The notes: generated by a model not told the origin, from the letters alone. 64,000 nucleotides of DNA from Deltaproteobacteria bacterium (GCA_007130885.1 SLRQ01000012.1:1-64000); one strand, 5' to 3'; positions 35,582 to 45,808 are shown, counted from the first letter of the stretch. Made by a program: numbers and translations.

Positions 35582-36955
35582 ATGTTACGAACACCTCATG
35601 ACAGAGCCTCTTCGTTGCGCGGAACTCCCGGCCGGATCAGGCAGAGCCTCTCTCTCCCCTCTTTGGTCATGCGGCTCGGCGTACGTCACTTTCTTTCGAA
35701 CATAAGTTTCCCTCTAACACCATCTCATACCGGACTGAATGCTTTTTCAGGGCCAATCAACAGGTTTTGGGACTCGGCCGCCCCTGGCAGATGGCAAACG
35801 GAGCAGTTCCGTTTCCACAGGACCCTAGCAAAGCTGGGCACGCCGCTCGTAAATGACCCCCTTTTCGAATGCAGCGTCATGCCTGAACACGGACATAAAG
35901 AAGACGCTGTCAAAGTACATCTGGTATACCGGGGACTCCGAGTAAAGGGCTTCTCCAACCGCAACCTCATTGCGGAACTACTCATTGACGGGAAATTGCT
36001 GCGCCGCGACAAAGTCACCGTCGACAATGGGGGAAGATTCTTTTGGTTGTTCATCAACAGGCCCGCTCTCGCACAGTTTCCCACCGACTGCGAACTCCAA
36101 GTAAGACTAGAAGACACCGAAACAGCCACCCTGATCGAAAAGTCACGGTTTAGCCTGAGAATTCCTCACGGCACTGGAGAGATTTTTCAAACACTCAGAG
36201 AGCAAGGCCCAATAGACAAGAAGGGCAACCTCCCCGTATCGCCAGTAGAGCTTCTTCAAAGACAGCAGGCCATGCTCTCTCTCTACGAGACGATCGGCAA
36301 GACATTTCAGGATCTGTTCGGAAAACCTCTGTTCCTTATGTATGGGACATTGCTCGGTCTTCATCGCGATAGAGACTTCATTCCCGGCGATGACGACTTC
36401 GATGTAGGGTTCGTTTCCGAGCATTGTGACCCAGCCGCTGTAAAACAAGAGGCAAAGGAGATGATCCTTCGATTGGCTCGGGAAGGTTTTACCATCACGC
36501 TAAACCGAAAAGGCAAACCCTTCAGAATCCACGACGGCTCGGATAATCCCGACCTTCATCTTGACGCTTGTCCGGTCTGGTATCAGGAGGACCGGGTCTG
36601 GGCTAACCCATACGGATGCTTTCCGCTATCCCTAGATGCATTTCGCACGGTCGAGACGTGCACTCTGCGTGGTACCGAAGTTCAGATTCCTACGGGAACC
36701 GAGGCTTTCTTGCAGGCCTACTACGGTAAGAACTGGAGGACTCCAGATCCGGACTACACACTGTCACGTCCTCTCACCGAGTCGATGAAGCGCAACTTCT
36801 TGGCGATATGCCTCAAACCTTCCGAAGTAAATCATACGAGAATGCTACTGGAGTGCGAGAGACGAAAAGGAAAGCCTGTTGGGCGGATCCACTCAAAGGC
36901 CATTCAGAGCCTCTACCCCCTGGGTGAGTACGAGGCTCTATGCGCTTGGGATTAG
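35582..36955 (+). CDS. LicD-family transferase with long N-terminal region
   Basis: The C-terminal half (from about residue 225) is a LicD/fukutin-like nucleotidyltransferase-fold domain: YGTLLGLHRDRDFIPGDDDF near 255-274 carries the Gly and paired Asp residues, and YYGKNWRTPD near 385 is the usual closing motif. LicD proteins move phosphocholine or similar phospho-groups from a CDP donor to sugars. The N-terminal ~220 residues are unrecognised and look beta-rich. It begins 9 bp after the permease gene. Given the phosphonate genes that follow, the donor could be a CMP-phosphonate; this is inference. Confidence 0.8.
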   Translation: MLRTPHDRASSLRGTPGRIRQSLSLPSLVMRLGVRHFLSNISFPLTPSHTGLNAFSGPINRFWDSAAPGRWQTEQFRFHRTLAKLGTPLVNDPLFECSVMPEHGHKEDAVKVHLVYRGLRVKGFSNRNLIAELLIDGKLLRRDKVTVDNGGRFFWLFINRPALAQFPTDCELQVRLEDTETATLIEKSRFSLRIPHGTGEIFQTLREQGPIDKKGNLPVSPVELLQRQQAMLSLYETIGKTFQDLFGKPLFLMYGTLLGLHRDRDFIPGDDDFDVGFVSEHCDPAAVKQEAKEMILRLAREGFTITLNRKGKPFRIHDGSDNPDLHLDACPVWYQEDRVWANPYGCFPLSLDAFRTVETCTLRGTEVQIPTGTEAFLQAYYGKNWRTPDPDYTLSRPLTESMKRNFLAICLKPSEVNHTRMLLECERRKGKPVGRIHSKAIQSLYPLGEYEALCAWD

Positions 36956-36959
36956 TATT

Positions 36960-37757
36960 TTGTCGAATCATTACGCAAGAAATCAAACGGCCGCTGAAGA
37001 ACACTTTCCCGGATGTTTTTCCGAACGCGAGTTGGGGCTGCTTCGAGAAGTGATGATGGCGCTAGAGGAAGCAGGAATAACAGCCTGGCTGGATCAGGGC
37101 ACTCTGCTCGGGTTGATTAGGGAAGGAAGACTGCTTCCGTGGGATCACGATGTTGATCTCGGCGCATGGGATGAGACAATCACCGAGAACGGACCACAAC
37201 TCGCGGCAGCACTAGAGCGGCGCCTATCAGGTAAGGCGAAGGTGGCGTGGGGACTTCGAACCATAGGCATCAATCCAATGGATGAGGAAGCTTACCTCCC
37301 CGTAAACATAGGGCTCTACTCGAGGGAGGCAGGGCAAGCAGTAAAGTGGTTCGGACGGCCGCCGGAAGGAATGACCGTCAGCAGGCGAATCATGAAGGAT
37401 CTTGCAGCCAAGTTCATAAAGCCACTTTTCACAGCTCCTACTAATTGGCTGCTGCATCTCGCCGCCAAGGAGCTGGCTCGAGAAAAGGCTAGACTGCCAC
37501 CCCTGCTCGCCAAAACGATGACCAACCTACTACTTGACCTAAAAGACAGGGGGCGCGACACTGTCGCGGCCCCCATCAAGACAAGCGTGGACGCCGACTA
37601 TTTCGATCGGCTCCGCCCTGTTCAAGTGGCGGACTTACGCCTGGCCGCACCCGCGGACACAGAGCAGTATCTGGCTTTGAAGTATGGGCCGAGTTGGCGA
37701 ACTCCAAAGAAGGAGTGGAGGTACTGGGAGCAGGACGGGGCCATAGTTTCCAAATAG
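36960..37757 (+). CDS. Second LicD-family transferase
   Basis: About 265 residues with a compact LicD core: LDQGTLLGLIREGRLLPWDH followed by DVDLGAW near residues 48-75, and a closing YGPSWRTPKKEW motif near 240. The metal-binding pair is DHD instead of the commoner DDD. The start is uncertain: TTG 36960, just after the previous stop, gives a sensible N-terminus, while GTG 36924 or TTG 36879 would overlap the first LicD gene. The two LicD proteins differ a lot outside the core, so they may modify different positions or sugars. Confidence 0.78.
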   Translation: MSNHYARNQTAAEEHFPGCFSERELGLLREVMMALEEAGITAWLDQGTLLGLIREGRLLPWDHDVDLGAWDETITENGPQLAAALERRLSGKAKVAWGLRTIGINPMDEEAYLPVNIGLYSREAGQAVKWFGRPPEGMTVSRRIMKDLAAKFIKPLFTAPTNWLLHLAAKELAREKARLPPLLAKTMTNLLLDLKDRGRDTVAAPIKTSVDADYFDRLRPVQVADLRLAAPADTEQYLALKYGPSWRTPKKEWRYWEQDGAIVSK

Positions 37758-37786
37758 ACTGTTAGTGTTAGCTTCGAGGACTCAAC

Positions 37787-39097
37787 ATGTCGAACAAGCC
37801 TGTCGTATACGTCGGAATGAGCGCCGATCTCATACACCCCGGCCACATCAACATACTCATGCGCGCGGCCGAGTTCGGCGACGTCACGGTCGGACTGCTT
37901 ACGGACGCGGCCATAGCCGGCTATAAGCGTCTGCCCCACATGACTTATGAACAGCGAAGAACGGTCGTTGAAAACCTCAAGGGCGTAGCGCGAGTAGTCC
38001 CGCAAGAATCGCTGGATTACGTGCCAAACCTCGAACAGCTTCGTCCCGACTTCGTCGTTCACGGAGATGACTGGCGGACAGGGGTTCAGCGCTCGACCCG
38101 CCAGCGAGTTATCGATGCGCTCAAGCAATGGGGGGGAGAACTCATCGAGATTCCTTATACTCAGGGGATCTCCTCAACTCAGCTCAATGCCTCCCTGAAG
38201 CAGATAGGCACAACGCCTAGCGTGAGGCTGTCTCGGCTTCGCCGGCTCCTCGATACCAAGCCGCTGGTACGCTTACTCGAGTCACACAGCGGGCTGGTGG
38301 GCCTCATCGTGGAGAACACCAGCGTTGAGCGCGAGGGCCACACAGTCGAGTTCGACGGCATGTGGTCTTCTTCGCTGACCGACTCGCTTTATCGCGGCAA
38401 ACCGGACATCGAAGCGGTAGACATCAGCTCTCGTCTGCAAATCGTCAACGATCTTTTCGAAGTCACCACCAAGCCGCTCGTTTTCGACGGAGATACCGGC
38501 GGCAAGCCGGAGCACTTCTCTTTCACGGTGCGTTCCCTGGAGCGCCTGGGCGCGTCAGCCGTGATCATCGAGGACAAAGAGGGCCTCAAACGTAATTCTC
38601 TGCTAGGTACGGACGTCAAGCAAACGCAGTCGTCGATTGAAGACTTCTGCATGAGGATCGATATCGGCAAGAAGGCGCAGATTACCGATGACTTCATGGT
38701 CATCGCTCGAATCGAGAGCCTAATACTGGATAAAGGAGTGGATGACGCCATTGAAAGAGCCGAGGCCTACGTTGGCGCTGGGGCCGATGCGGTCATGATC
38801 CACAGCAGGCGCAAGGAACCCGACGAGGTCTTCGAGTTCTGTCGGAGGTTCGACAAGATCGAACGGAGAGTGCCGCTGGTCGCTGTACCGACCAGCTACA
38901 GCCAAGTTTCGGAGGAAGAGTTGGCACGCCGTGGCGTGAACATCGTCATCTACGCAAACCACATGCTGCGAGCGGCGTTTCCGCAAATGTCCAGGGTGGC
39001 CAAGATTATCCTCGAGAATGGCCGAGCGCTGGAGGCTGAGTCCCATCTTGCGCCGATCTCCGAGGCGCTGGGGCTTATTCCGGAGACAGCCGGATGA
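37787..39097 (+). CDS. aepX: Phosphoenolpyruvate mutase with N-terminal cytidylyltransferase domain
   Basis: Makes the C-P bond: PEP to phosphonopyruvate. The mutase domain (about 150-436) has metal ligands in DGDTGG (234-239) and the signature [10 protein letters not shown] (262-271). The first ~140 residues are a TagD/CCT-like nucleotidyltransferase: HPGH at 17-20 (HxGH nucleotide motif) and GISST at 127-131. Such a domain could make a CMP- or CDP-linked product, here possibly activating a phosphonate. GAGGA lies six bases before the ATG. It overlaps the decarboxylase gene by 4 bp. The mutase call is firm; the role of the fused domain is inferred. Confidence 0.92.
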   Translation: MSNKPVVYVGMSADLIHPGHINILMRAAEFGDVTVGLLTDAAIAGYKRLPHMTYEQRRTVVENLKGVARVVPQESLDYVPNLEQLRPDFVVHGDDWRTGVQRSTRQRVIDALKQWGGELIEIPYTQGISSTQLNASLKQIGTTPSVRLSRLRRLLDTKPLVRLLESHSGLVGLIVENTSVEREGHTVEFDGMWSSSLTDSLYRGKPDIEAVDISSRLQIVNDLFEVTTKPLVFDGDTGGKPEHFSFTVRSLERLGASAVIIEDKEGLKRNSLLGTDVKQTQSSIEDFCMRIDIGKKAQITDDFMVIARIESLILDKGVDDAIERAEAYVGAGADAVMIHSRRKEPDEVFEFCRRFDKIERRVPLVAVPTSYSQVSEEELARRGVNIVIYANHMLRAAFPQMSRVAKIILENGRALEAESHLAPISEALGLIPETAG

Positions 39098-40233
39098 TCG
39101 AGCCAGTCCGTTTCCTGGAAAAGCTAGAGTCCCTGGGAGTTAGACTCTTCACCGGAGTGCCGGACAGCCTCTTGCGGGGACTCTGCTCTCATTTGGACGA
39201 GTTGCCTAAGAACCGTCATATCGTGGGAGCCAACGAAGGAGCAGCCGTCGGCCTTGCCATAGGACATTATCTTAGGACTGGACGACCTGCTCTCGTCTAC
39301 CTGCAAAACTCCGGAATCGGCAACGCCATCAATCCGCTCTTATCCTTGGCGGATGAGGACGTTTACGGGATACCGATGATCCTTCTCGTTGGGTGGCGCG
39401 GCAAGGTCGGCGTCAAGGACGAGCCTCAACACCTCAAGCAGGGCCGGGTAATGGAAGCCCTTCTCGACTCCATGGAGCTGCCTTGGGTGGTCCTGCCGAG
39501 GAACGACCTCGACGAAGTCGAGCGCTGCCTCCATGACGCCATTGAAACCGCCGTTTCCCGAAAGTGCCCGTATGTCATAATGGTGGAGAAGGGAACCTTT
39601 ACCACTACATCCCGGAAAGAAACGGCTGGAGATGACGACGGGCGGCCATCTCGTGAAGAGGCGCTTCAATGCCTCATACGAGCGCTAGGTGAACACACCA
39701 TCAATATCTCGACCACGGGAATGCTTAGCCGAGAGCTTTTCGAGCACCGAGAACAGGCAGGTCGCGGCGGTTCATGCGACTTCCTAACCGTCGGAGGCAT
39801 GGGTCACTGTAGCTCCATCGCACTTGGTATCGCTCTGCGAGAAAGGGAACGTGAGGTTTGGTGCCTAGACGGCGACGGCGCGCTGCTCATGCATATGGGG
39901 ACCATGACGACCATAGCCAAGCATGCTCCGGCCAGCTTCTTCCACGTGGTATTCAACAACGGGGTGCATGATAGTGTTGGCGGGCAGCCGACATCCATCG
40001 ATGTCATGAATATTCCAAAACTCGCGGAACACGCGGGTTATCGCCTCGCCCTGGCCACATCAGCACTCGATGAAATAGAGCAGCACGTAGCCACTATGCG
40101 TGACCGCGGCGGGCCGGCCCTATTGGAGCTGAAGGTAAGACCGGGAAATCGCTCAGACATCGGCCGCCCCACTAGAACTCCCAAGAGCAGCAAACGCGAG
40201 TTCATGGCCGCCCTTGGAATATTCGAAGGATGA
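39094..40233 (+). CDS. aepY: Phosphonopyruvate decarboxylase
   Basis: A thiamine-diphosphate enzyme (379 residues) that decarboxylates phosphonopyruvate to phosphonoacetaldehyde and so makes the unfavourable mutase step irreversible. N-terminal [16 protein letters not shown] and [16 protein letters not shown] carry the catalytic Glu; the C-terminal ThDP motif begins at [10 protein letters not shown] near 265 and ends with [10 protein letters not shown]. It overlaps aepX and the following dehydrogenase gene by 4 bp each, so the three enzymes are made together. Confidence 0.94.
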   Translation: MIEPVRFLEKLESLGVRLFTGVPDSLLRGLCSHLDELPKNRHIVGANEGAAVGLAIGHYLRTGRPALVYLQNSGIGNAINPLLSLADEDVYGIPMILLVGWRGKVGVKDEPQHLKQGRVMEALLDSMELPWVVLPRNDLDEVERCLHDAIETAVSRKCPYVIMVEKGTFTTTSRKETAGDDDGRPSREEALQCLIRALGEHTINISTTGMLSRELFEHREQAGRGGSCDFLTVGGMGHCSSIALGIALREREREVWCLDGDGALLMHMGTMTTIAKHAPASFFHVVFNNGVHDSVGGQPTSIDVMNIPKLAEHAGYRLALATSALDEIEQHVATMRDRGGPALLELKVRPGNRSDIGRPTRTPKSSKREFMAALGIFEG

Positions 40234-41408
40234 CAAAGCCACGTCCCAGTTGGCGGCGCCGATTCGGCTCTGATACGCAGGTCCTCTACGATCATGGAGC
40301 AATCCATCGTCTACCTGCACTTGTCTCTCGGTCCGGTTGGGAACATGTCCTGCTGGTGTGTGGACGTCGTTCCTTCGACGCCTCTGGAGCCGCTTCAATC
40401 CTTCCTGACTTGAAGAAACGCGTGGAAGTAACCCTCTGGCAAGATTTCGCTCCAAACCCTGCCGCTTCAGATCTCTTCCAAGGCCTGAAGATTCTCAGAG
40501 AGACCAAGCCCCCGGCCATAATCGGCATAGGCGGTGGCAGCGCCATGGATATGGCCAAGCTCCTGTCCGCCTATGCCGAGTCAGATCCTCAAGATCTCGA
40601 AGCTAATCTGTGCTCCGGCAAGAGAATAACTCATCGCGCCGTGGACCTGGTCCTCGCGCCGACTACCAGCGGCTCCGGCAGTGAGGCTACTCACTTTGCC
40701 GTCGTTTACATCGGCGAGAATAAGCACTCCATCGCCGGCCCAGCCATGAAGCCCGATGCCACTATCCTCGACCCAAGTCTAACCCTCACCTCCTCCACCT
40801 ATCAGCGAGCTGCATCCGGGCTGGATGCAGTCGCTCAAGCAATCGAGAGCCTTTGGGCGGTATCAGCGACGAACAGGAGCCGACTCTTCGCACGCCTGGC
40901 CCTATTTTTTCTTCTCCCAGCAATAGAGCCTTTCGTCGAGAATCCCACTCTACCTACGGCTAGAGCAATGACGCTCGGCAGTCATCTGGCAGGCCGCGCC
41001 ATAGACATTTCAAAAACAACAGCCGCTCACGCCCTTTCCTATGCCATCACCAAGCGCTACGGGATAAGTCATGGGCATGCAGTAGCACTCACGCTTGGAC
41101 CGCTCATCGAGCTCCACGCCAACGCAAAGAATACCGATTTGCAGTCAGATGTCGCCCCGGACGAGCATCGCAAAGCTTTATCCGAAATTCTTCGCCGCCT
41201 TGGAGCAGGCGATGGTGTTGAGGCACGCCAGCGCTTTCTCGATCTCCTGTCGAGATTAGGCCTCCCTGCCAGCCTACGACAGGCCGGTGTCTCGTCATCG
41301 GAAGAACGTCGACTTTTCGCGAAAACAGTGAACAAGGAACGGCTTTCCAACAACCCGATACGACTTTCACCGCAGACATTAGAGTCGATTCTGAATCAAT
41401 CCGGCTGA
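40230..41408 (+). CDS. Iron-type alcohol dehydrogenase, probable phosphonoacetaldehyde reductase
   Basis: Group III (iron-dependent) alcohol dehydrogenase, 392 residues. IGIGGGSAMDMAKLLSAY near 90 binds the nucleotide; metal-binding Asp and His residues lie in GLDAVAQAIES near 192 and in the HALSY and ISHGHAVAL segments near 260-280. In phosphonate pathways, such an enzyme placed after aepX-aepY reduces phosphonoacetaldehyde to 2-hydroxyethylphosphonate (PhpC-like). No aminoethylphosphonate transaminase is nearby, which favours the hydroxy product. The substrate is inferred from context. Confidence 0.85.
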   Translation: MTKPRPSWRRRFGSDTQVLYDHGAIHRLPALVSRSGWEHVLLVCGRRSFDASGAASILPDLKKRVEVTLWQDFAPNPAASDLFQGLKILRETKPPAIIGIGGGSAMDMAKLLSAYAESDPQDLEANLCSGKRITHRAVDLVLAPTTSGSGSEATHFAVVYIGENKHSIAGPAMKPDATILDPSLTLTSSTYQRAASGLDAVAQAIESLWAVSATNRSRLFARLALFFLLPAIEPFVENPTLPTARAMTLGSHLAGRAIDISKTTAAHALSYAITKRYGISHGHAVALTLGPLIELHANAKNTDLQSDVAPDEHRKALSEILRRLGAGDGVEARQRFLDLLSRLGLPASLRQAGVSSSEERRLFAKTVNKERLSNNPIRLSPQTLESILNQSG

Positions 41409-41480
41409 TTATTCAGCCTAACTGCCCACGGTCGTTTTTGAGGCCGGCGCAACACTCAGGTCGTTCCAGGAGCGATGATT

Positions 41481-42287
41481 CTAGCCTGCCTGGGCCTCTT
41501 TCGGAAGCTCGCCCGATTCGTAGCGAGCAACTACCTCCTCGGTCGGACCACTGGCAACAACCCTGCCCTTGTGCAGCCACAAGGTCCGGTTACAAAGGTC
41601 CCTAATGGTGCCAAGGTTATGCGACACCACTATGAGTGCCTGACTTTGGTCGACCAGCTCATGCATCCGCCGGGTGCTCTTTTTCTTGAAGGCATGGTCC
41701 CCAACGCCGAGCAGCTCGTCCAGAATCAAGATCTGGGGCTCGATCGACGCCGCAATGCTGAAGGCCAGACGCGCCCGCATCCCTGTAGAGTACGTTCGCA
41801 CCGGGTAGTCGATGTGGTCCTCGAGCTCGGCGAACTCGACGATGTCCTCTAGCTTCCCTTGGATATCCGCCAATTGGTGGCCCAGGAAAACACCATTCAG
41901 GAGGATGTTGTCCCGCCCCGTGAGATCCCTCTGAAAGCCGGCGCCCAAAGTTAGAAGGGCGGAAACATGGCCCCTGACGTCCAGCACTCCGCTTGTTGGT
42001 TCCATTAGCCCCGCAAGCAGCAAGCACAGAGTAGACTTTCCAGCTCCATTCCTTCCCACCACGCCAAGGCTGTCCCCGCGGCGAACCATCAGGTCAACTT
42101 CACGAAGGGCCCAGACATCGACGCGCTGGTCTCGCCCGAGCAAGGTACGAAACACCGACTCCCTAAAAGAGCTGCGGCGCGACTTGTAGGTGCGGTACCG
42201 CATGGAGACTCCACGAGTCTCGATGATCTTTTCTCTTCCTTCGATACTTTCCACGCTGTGGTCCCGCGCAGCCGCAAGGGCCGTCAT
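41481..42287 (-). CDS. ABC polysaccharide exporter ATPase (Wzt/KpsT/TagH type)
   Basis: Cytoplasmic ATPase of a glycan exporter, 268 residues. Walker A is GRNGAGKST near 79, the signature YSTGMRARLAFS near 166 and Walker B ILILDELLGVGD near 187. It lacks the extra C-terminal carbohydrate-binding domain of E. coli O9a Wzt, so substrate choice would rest with the permease. The start overlaps the purD stop by 4 bp, placing it at the tail of the purH-purD unit. The best partner is the permease at 34778-35572, about 6 kb away on the other strand. Confidence 0.9.
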   Translation of the reverse strand: MTALAAARDHSVESIEGREKIIETRGVSMRYRTYKSRRSSFRESVFRTLLGRDQRVDVWALREVDLMVRRGDSLGVVGRNGAGKSTLCLLLAGLMEPTSGVLDVRGHVSALLTLGAGFQRDLTGRDNILLNGVFLGHQLADIQGKLEDIVEFAELEDHIDYPVRTYSTGMRARLAFSIAASIEPQILILDELLGVGDHAFKKKSTRRMHELVDQSQALIVVSHNLGTIRDLCNRTLWLHKGRVVASGPTEEVVARYESGELPKEAQAG

Positions 42288-43567
42288 TCCTTGTCCTCTC
42301 TGGCTCCTATGTCGGTCCTGAACCTCGCTCCGGTAAACCCTATGCCGGAGGCGGCTTTGTAGGCACGACGCCGCGCTTCGCCCAAGCCGGCGCCGAGGGC
42401 CGTCACTCCCAGCACTCTACCGCCTGAGGTCACCACCCGTCCATCTTCGTCCCTGCGCGTGCCGGCGTGGAACACCATCAGGTCTTCGCCCTGCTCCATC
42501 TCATCGATACCTGTAATCTCGAAACCCTTTTCGTACGCGCCTGGGTAGCCGCCGCTGGCCAGCACCACGCAGACAGCGGCGCTAGGATCCCAGTCCATCG
42601 TAACGCCCGACAGGTCACCTTTGGCGGCGGCGAATAGGATGGGAGCGAGATCCCCTCTGACTCTCATCATAAGGGGCTGCGTCTCCGGGTCTCCGAACCG
42701 CACGTTGAACTCCAGGACTTTCGGACCCTCCGGCGTCATCATCAGTCCGGCGTAGAGTACGCCCTGAAAGGGCGCACCCTGCTCCGCCAGAGCGGCTGCG
42801 GCCGGCTCCATGACTTCTCGAACCAGCCTGGCCTCCATCTCGGCGTCCACCAACCTGGTGGGAGAAAATGCGCCCATGCCTCCGGTATTAGGACCCTTGT
42901 CACCATCAAAGGCCGCCTTGTGATCCCTGGAGGGTGCAAGCGGCAAAACCCTCCTGCCATCGCAAAGCGCTATGAAGCTAGCTTCCTCTCCTTCCAAAAG
43001 CTGCTCGACCACCACTCTCGTCCCAGCCGCACCCAGGCTGCGCTGCTCCATCAATGACGCAACCGCGGCATCACTCTCCTCCACCGAACGGCAAAGAAGC
43101 ACTCCCTTTCCGGCGGCGAGACCATCGGCCTTCACGGCCACTCTACCTTCCATCTCCCGCGCAAAAGAGCGGGCATCATCCGCTTCCTCGAAGACCGCAT
43201 ACTCCGCGGTGGGAATGGACGCCCACGCCATGATCTCCTTGGCAAAAGCTTTACTGCCCTCGAGCGCCGCGGCCTTTGCGCCTGGGCCCAATGTCGGCAC
43301 TCCCGCCTCTCTCAAGCGATCAGCGAGCCCTTCCACCAGCGGCGCCTCCGGCCCAACCACAGCCAAATCAACCGCACGCTCGGTAGCCAAACGAAGGATC
43401 CCATCGATATCATCGGGCTGCACGGCGACACACTCCGCGTGCTGCTCGATCCCTGCATTTCCCGGGGCACAAATGATCTCTCGCCGATCGCCCGAGGAGC
43501 AGCCCACACCGAGGCGCCAAGCAAGCGCGTGCTCCCTGCCTCCACCTCCGACTACTAGAACTCGCAT
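42284..43567 (-). CDS. purD: Phosphoribosylamine-glycine ligase
   Basis: GAR synthetase, second step of purine synthesis: joins phosphoribosylamine and glycine with ATP. The 427-residue ATP-grasp protein begins MRVLVVGGGGREHALAWRL and contains the VVKADGLAAGKGV-like segment near 147 and GEEASFIALCDG near 197. It lies 27 bp after purH. Nothing unusual except that the exporter ATPase gene overlaps its end. Confidence 0.96.
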   Translation of the reverse strand: MRVLVVGGGGREHALAWRLGVGCSSGDRREIICAPGNAGIEQHAECVAVQPDDIDGILRLATERAVDLAVVGPEAPLVEGLADRLREAGVPTLGPGAKAAALEGSKAFAKEIMAWASIPTAEYAVFEEADDARSFAREMEGRVAVKADGLAAGKGVLLCRSVEESDAAVASLMEQRSLGAAGTRVVVEQLLEGEEASFIALCDGRRVLPLAPSRDHKAAFDGDKGPNTGGMGAFSPTRLVDAEMEARLVREVMEPAAAALAEQGAPFQGVLYAGLMMTPEGPKVLEFNVRFGDPETQPLMMRVRGDLAPILFAAAKGDLSGVTMDWDPSAAVCVVLASGGYPGAYEKGFEITGIDEMEQGEDLMVFHAGTRRDEDGRVVTSGGRVLGVTALGAGLGEARRRAYKAASGIGFTGARFRTDIGAREDKE

Positions 43568-43594
43568 GCCTTGTCTCCTCGACTAACGTGCCAA

Positions 43595-45163
43595 TCAGTG
43601 CTTGAAGTGACGCATACCGGTGAAGACCATGGCCATCCCGTGCTCGTTGGCCGCGGCAATGGCCTCCTCGTCCCTGGCGGAGCCACCGGGCTGTATGACC
43701 GCCTTCACTCCCGCCTCGGCGGCGATATCTATTCCATCCCGAAATGGGAAGAAAGCATCGGAGGCCAGCGAGGCACCCTCAATGGGCAAGACCGCACGCT
43801 GAATACCTATCCGACACGAGTCCACCCGGCTCATCTGTCCCGCGCCCACTCCCACGAGTTGTCCTGGATGGGCGTAGACAATGGCGTTGCTCTTGACATG
43901 TTTTGCCACCTTCCAGCCGAAACGAAGAGCGCTCCATTCTTCCTCCGTGGGGGCACGCTCCGTCACGACTCGCGGGTTCTCATCCCCGAGCAATGACATG
44001 TTGCGGTCCTGAACCAACAGGCCCCCTCCCACCTTCTTGGTGTCGTACCCGCCCGGTCGCCACTCGTCGCGCGGAGCATCGAGCGAAGAGAGGGCCAGAA
44101 GCCGCAGGCTCTTCTTCGAGGACAGAACCCCAAGCGCCTCGTCGGAGAAGCCCGGCGCAACGACTATCTCGAGGAAAGTTTCCGACAAAGCTTCGGCGGT
44201 CTCGAGATCCACCTCCCGGCCAAGTGCAACTACGCCTCCGAAAGCGCTCACCTCATCGCACGCTCTCGCCTTTCGGTAGGCCTGCGCCAAGATGGAGTCG
44301 ACGGCGACCCCGCATGGATTGGTGTGCTTTATCACCACCGCTGCCGTGTCATCGAACTCCTTGCATAGCTCCAAGGCAGCATCCGCGTCGAGAATATTGT
44401 TGAACGAAAGCTCCTTGCCTTGGAGCTGTACCGCCTGCCCAATAAGCGGCTCGGGCCTGGTTCCTCCCTCGACATAGAAAGCGGCTCTCTGATGAGGGTT
44501 CTCTCCGTACCGCAGGTCTTGCGCTTTCTCATACACGCTTGCGTGCATGCTTGGAAACACCAACGGCTCCGCTTCCGGCTCGGGCCTTGAGCCGAGATAG
44601 GATGCGACGGCGGCATCGTAGGACGCAGTGTGGGCGAACGCCTTGCAGGCCAGACTGTAGCGACGCTCGCGGGATACGCCACCGGACTCCAACTCGCCGG
44701 CCACCTGGTCGTAGTCGGCCGGATCCACCAGGACGGCGACATTCTCGAAGTTCTTTGCTGAAGCCCGGATCATGGCTGGGCCTCCAATGTCTATGTTCTC
44801 CACCGCCTCCTCCATGGAAGCTCCACGAGCTACTGTCTCACGGAAGGGATAGAGGTTGACTGCCACGAGCTCGATGGGACCTATCTCTTCCCGCTCCATA
44901 TCCGACCGGTCGGCCTCGTTATCGGGCCGTCCCAAAAGTCCACCATGAATCCGCGGATGAAGAGATTTTACGCGGCCGCTCAAAATCTCCGGGGCACCGG
45001 TGTAATCCGAGACCCTGGTCACGGGAACTCCTCGCTCCGAAAGCAAGGCAGCGGTTCCGCCGGTCGAGAGAATCTCGAAGCCAAGCGCAACTAGCCTCTT
45101 GGCGAGCTCATCGACACCGGTCTTATCGGAAGTACTAATGAGTGCACGTCGGGGAAATGACAT
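43595..45163 (-). CDS. purH: AICAR transformylase / IMP cyclohydrolase
   Basis: Bifunctional enzyme for the last two purine steps; it uses 10-formyl-THF, the same folate form made by Fhs. The 522-residue length is normal. The N-terminal cyclohydrolase domain begins [11 protein letters not shown]; the transformylase domain contains the KHTNPCG motif near 275 and [12 protein letters not shown] near 475. GAGAGG lies before the ATG. A hairpin sits in its leader. Confidence 0.96.
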   Translation of the reverse strand: MSFPRRALISTSDKTGVDELAKRLVALGFEILSTGGTAALLSERGVPVTRVSDYTGAPEILSGRVKSLHPRIHGGLLGRPDNEADRSDMEREEIGPIELVAVNLYPFRETVARGASMEEAVENIDIGGPAMIRASAKNFENVAVLVDPADYDQVAGELESGGVSRERRYSLACKAFAHTASYDAAVASYLGSRPEPEAEPLVFPSMHASVYEKAQDLRYGENPHQRAAFYVEGGTRPEPLIGQAVQLQGKELSFNNILDADAALELCKEFDDTAAVVIKHTNPCGVAVDSILAQAYRKARACDEVSAFGGVVALGREVDLETAEALSETFLEIVVAPGFSDEALGVLSSKKSLRLLALSSLDAPRDEWRPGGYDTKKVGGGLLVQDRNMSLLGDENPRVVTERAPTEEEWSALRFGWKVAKHVKSNAIVYAHPGQLVGVGAGQMSRVDSCRIGIQRAVLPIEGASLASDAFFPFRDGIDIAAEAGVKAVIQPGGSARDEEAIAAANEHGMAMVFTGMRHFKH

Positions 45164-45179
45164 TTTCGCCTCTCAGTTT

Positions 45180-45199
45180 GGTGGGTACAGCAGCCCACC
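45180..45199 (-). other. Hairpin in the purH leader
   Basis: Perfect six-base arms (GGTGGG/CCCACC) around an eight-base loop, 16 bp upstream of the purH start. It could affect ribosome access. It is the only clear structure I see in the 192-bp gap between the sigma-like gene and purH. Confidence 0.35.
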
Positions 45200-45355
45200 T
45201 ACCCGCACCCACGGCGCCAGTCAATCCCGTTCTCACCTTCCCCGGCGTTCAGGCCCCTCGAGAGCCGGTTGGAAAAAGAAATCCGCCAAAGAATGACTCA
45301 CGACATGCCGGTCCGTTCAGCACCGCGCTGTCCAGCATGCCACACCCCGATAAAC

Positions 45356-45808
45356 TCACTCGTCTTCGGGGCAGGTAGCGTCCTTTAGCTTGCCGAGACC
45401 ACTGACTTCGACCTGCCGGATTCTCTCCCTGGTGAGGTTCATTATGTCACCCACCTCCTCCAGAGTGATACCACCCTTATCCGCCACATCCAAAGCACAG
45501 GTCTCCCCGATCTCCCAGATCTCCTTGTCCGGGAAGTTGAGCTTGATGGAGCCCGTACGAGGGTTCACATCTAGATAAAGGTGGTACTTGCACGACACGA
45601 ACAAGCAAGGACGTTCGAGGCTTATGCACTCTGCCCGACTCTTCGGCCTGATCTGGACGACCTCGTCCATGATTAAGTGCAGACCGGGGTCGGGATCCTC
45701 CTTGCGAGCTCGCCGTAGCTGCCGTGCCATTTCCTTGCGAGACATAGTCCTACCTCGCCGCCGACTCTCGCTCTCCGCGCCCAACTCGTCCAATTCGTCA
45801 TGAGTCAT
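45356..45808 (-). CDS. Small sigma-region-4-like DNA-binding protein
   Basis: A 150-residue protein. The C-terminal third ([22 protein letters not shown]) is a helix-turn-helix of the sigma70 region 4 type, which normally contacts the -35 element. There is no region 2, so it is not a full sigma factor. The middle has three cysteines ([13 protein letters not shown], near 60-73) that might bind a metal. Start 45808 is chosen because GAGG is nine bases upstream; 45817 is too close to it. It sits between the MerR-like gene and purH on the same strand. Its targets are unknown. Confidence 0.75.
   Translation of the reverse strand: MTHDELDELGAESESRRRGRTMSRKEMARQLRRARKEDPDPGLHLIMDEVVQIRPKSRAECISLERPCLFVSCKYHLYLDVNPRTGSIKLNFPDKEIWEIGETCALDVADKGGITLEEVGDIMNLTRERIRQVEVSGLGKLKDATCPEDE

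Noticed and set aside
45164..45355. ZTP (pfl) riboswitch before purH
   Set aside because: A GACTGGCG-like string and a GGTGG hairpin are present, but the conserved downstream CCGCCTGGGCA element and pseudoknot partner are not visible, so only a hairpin is reported.
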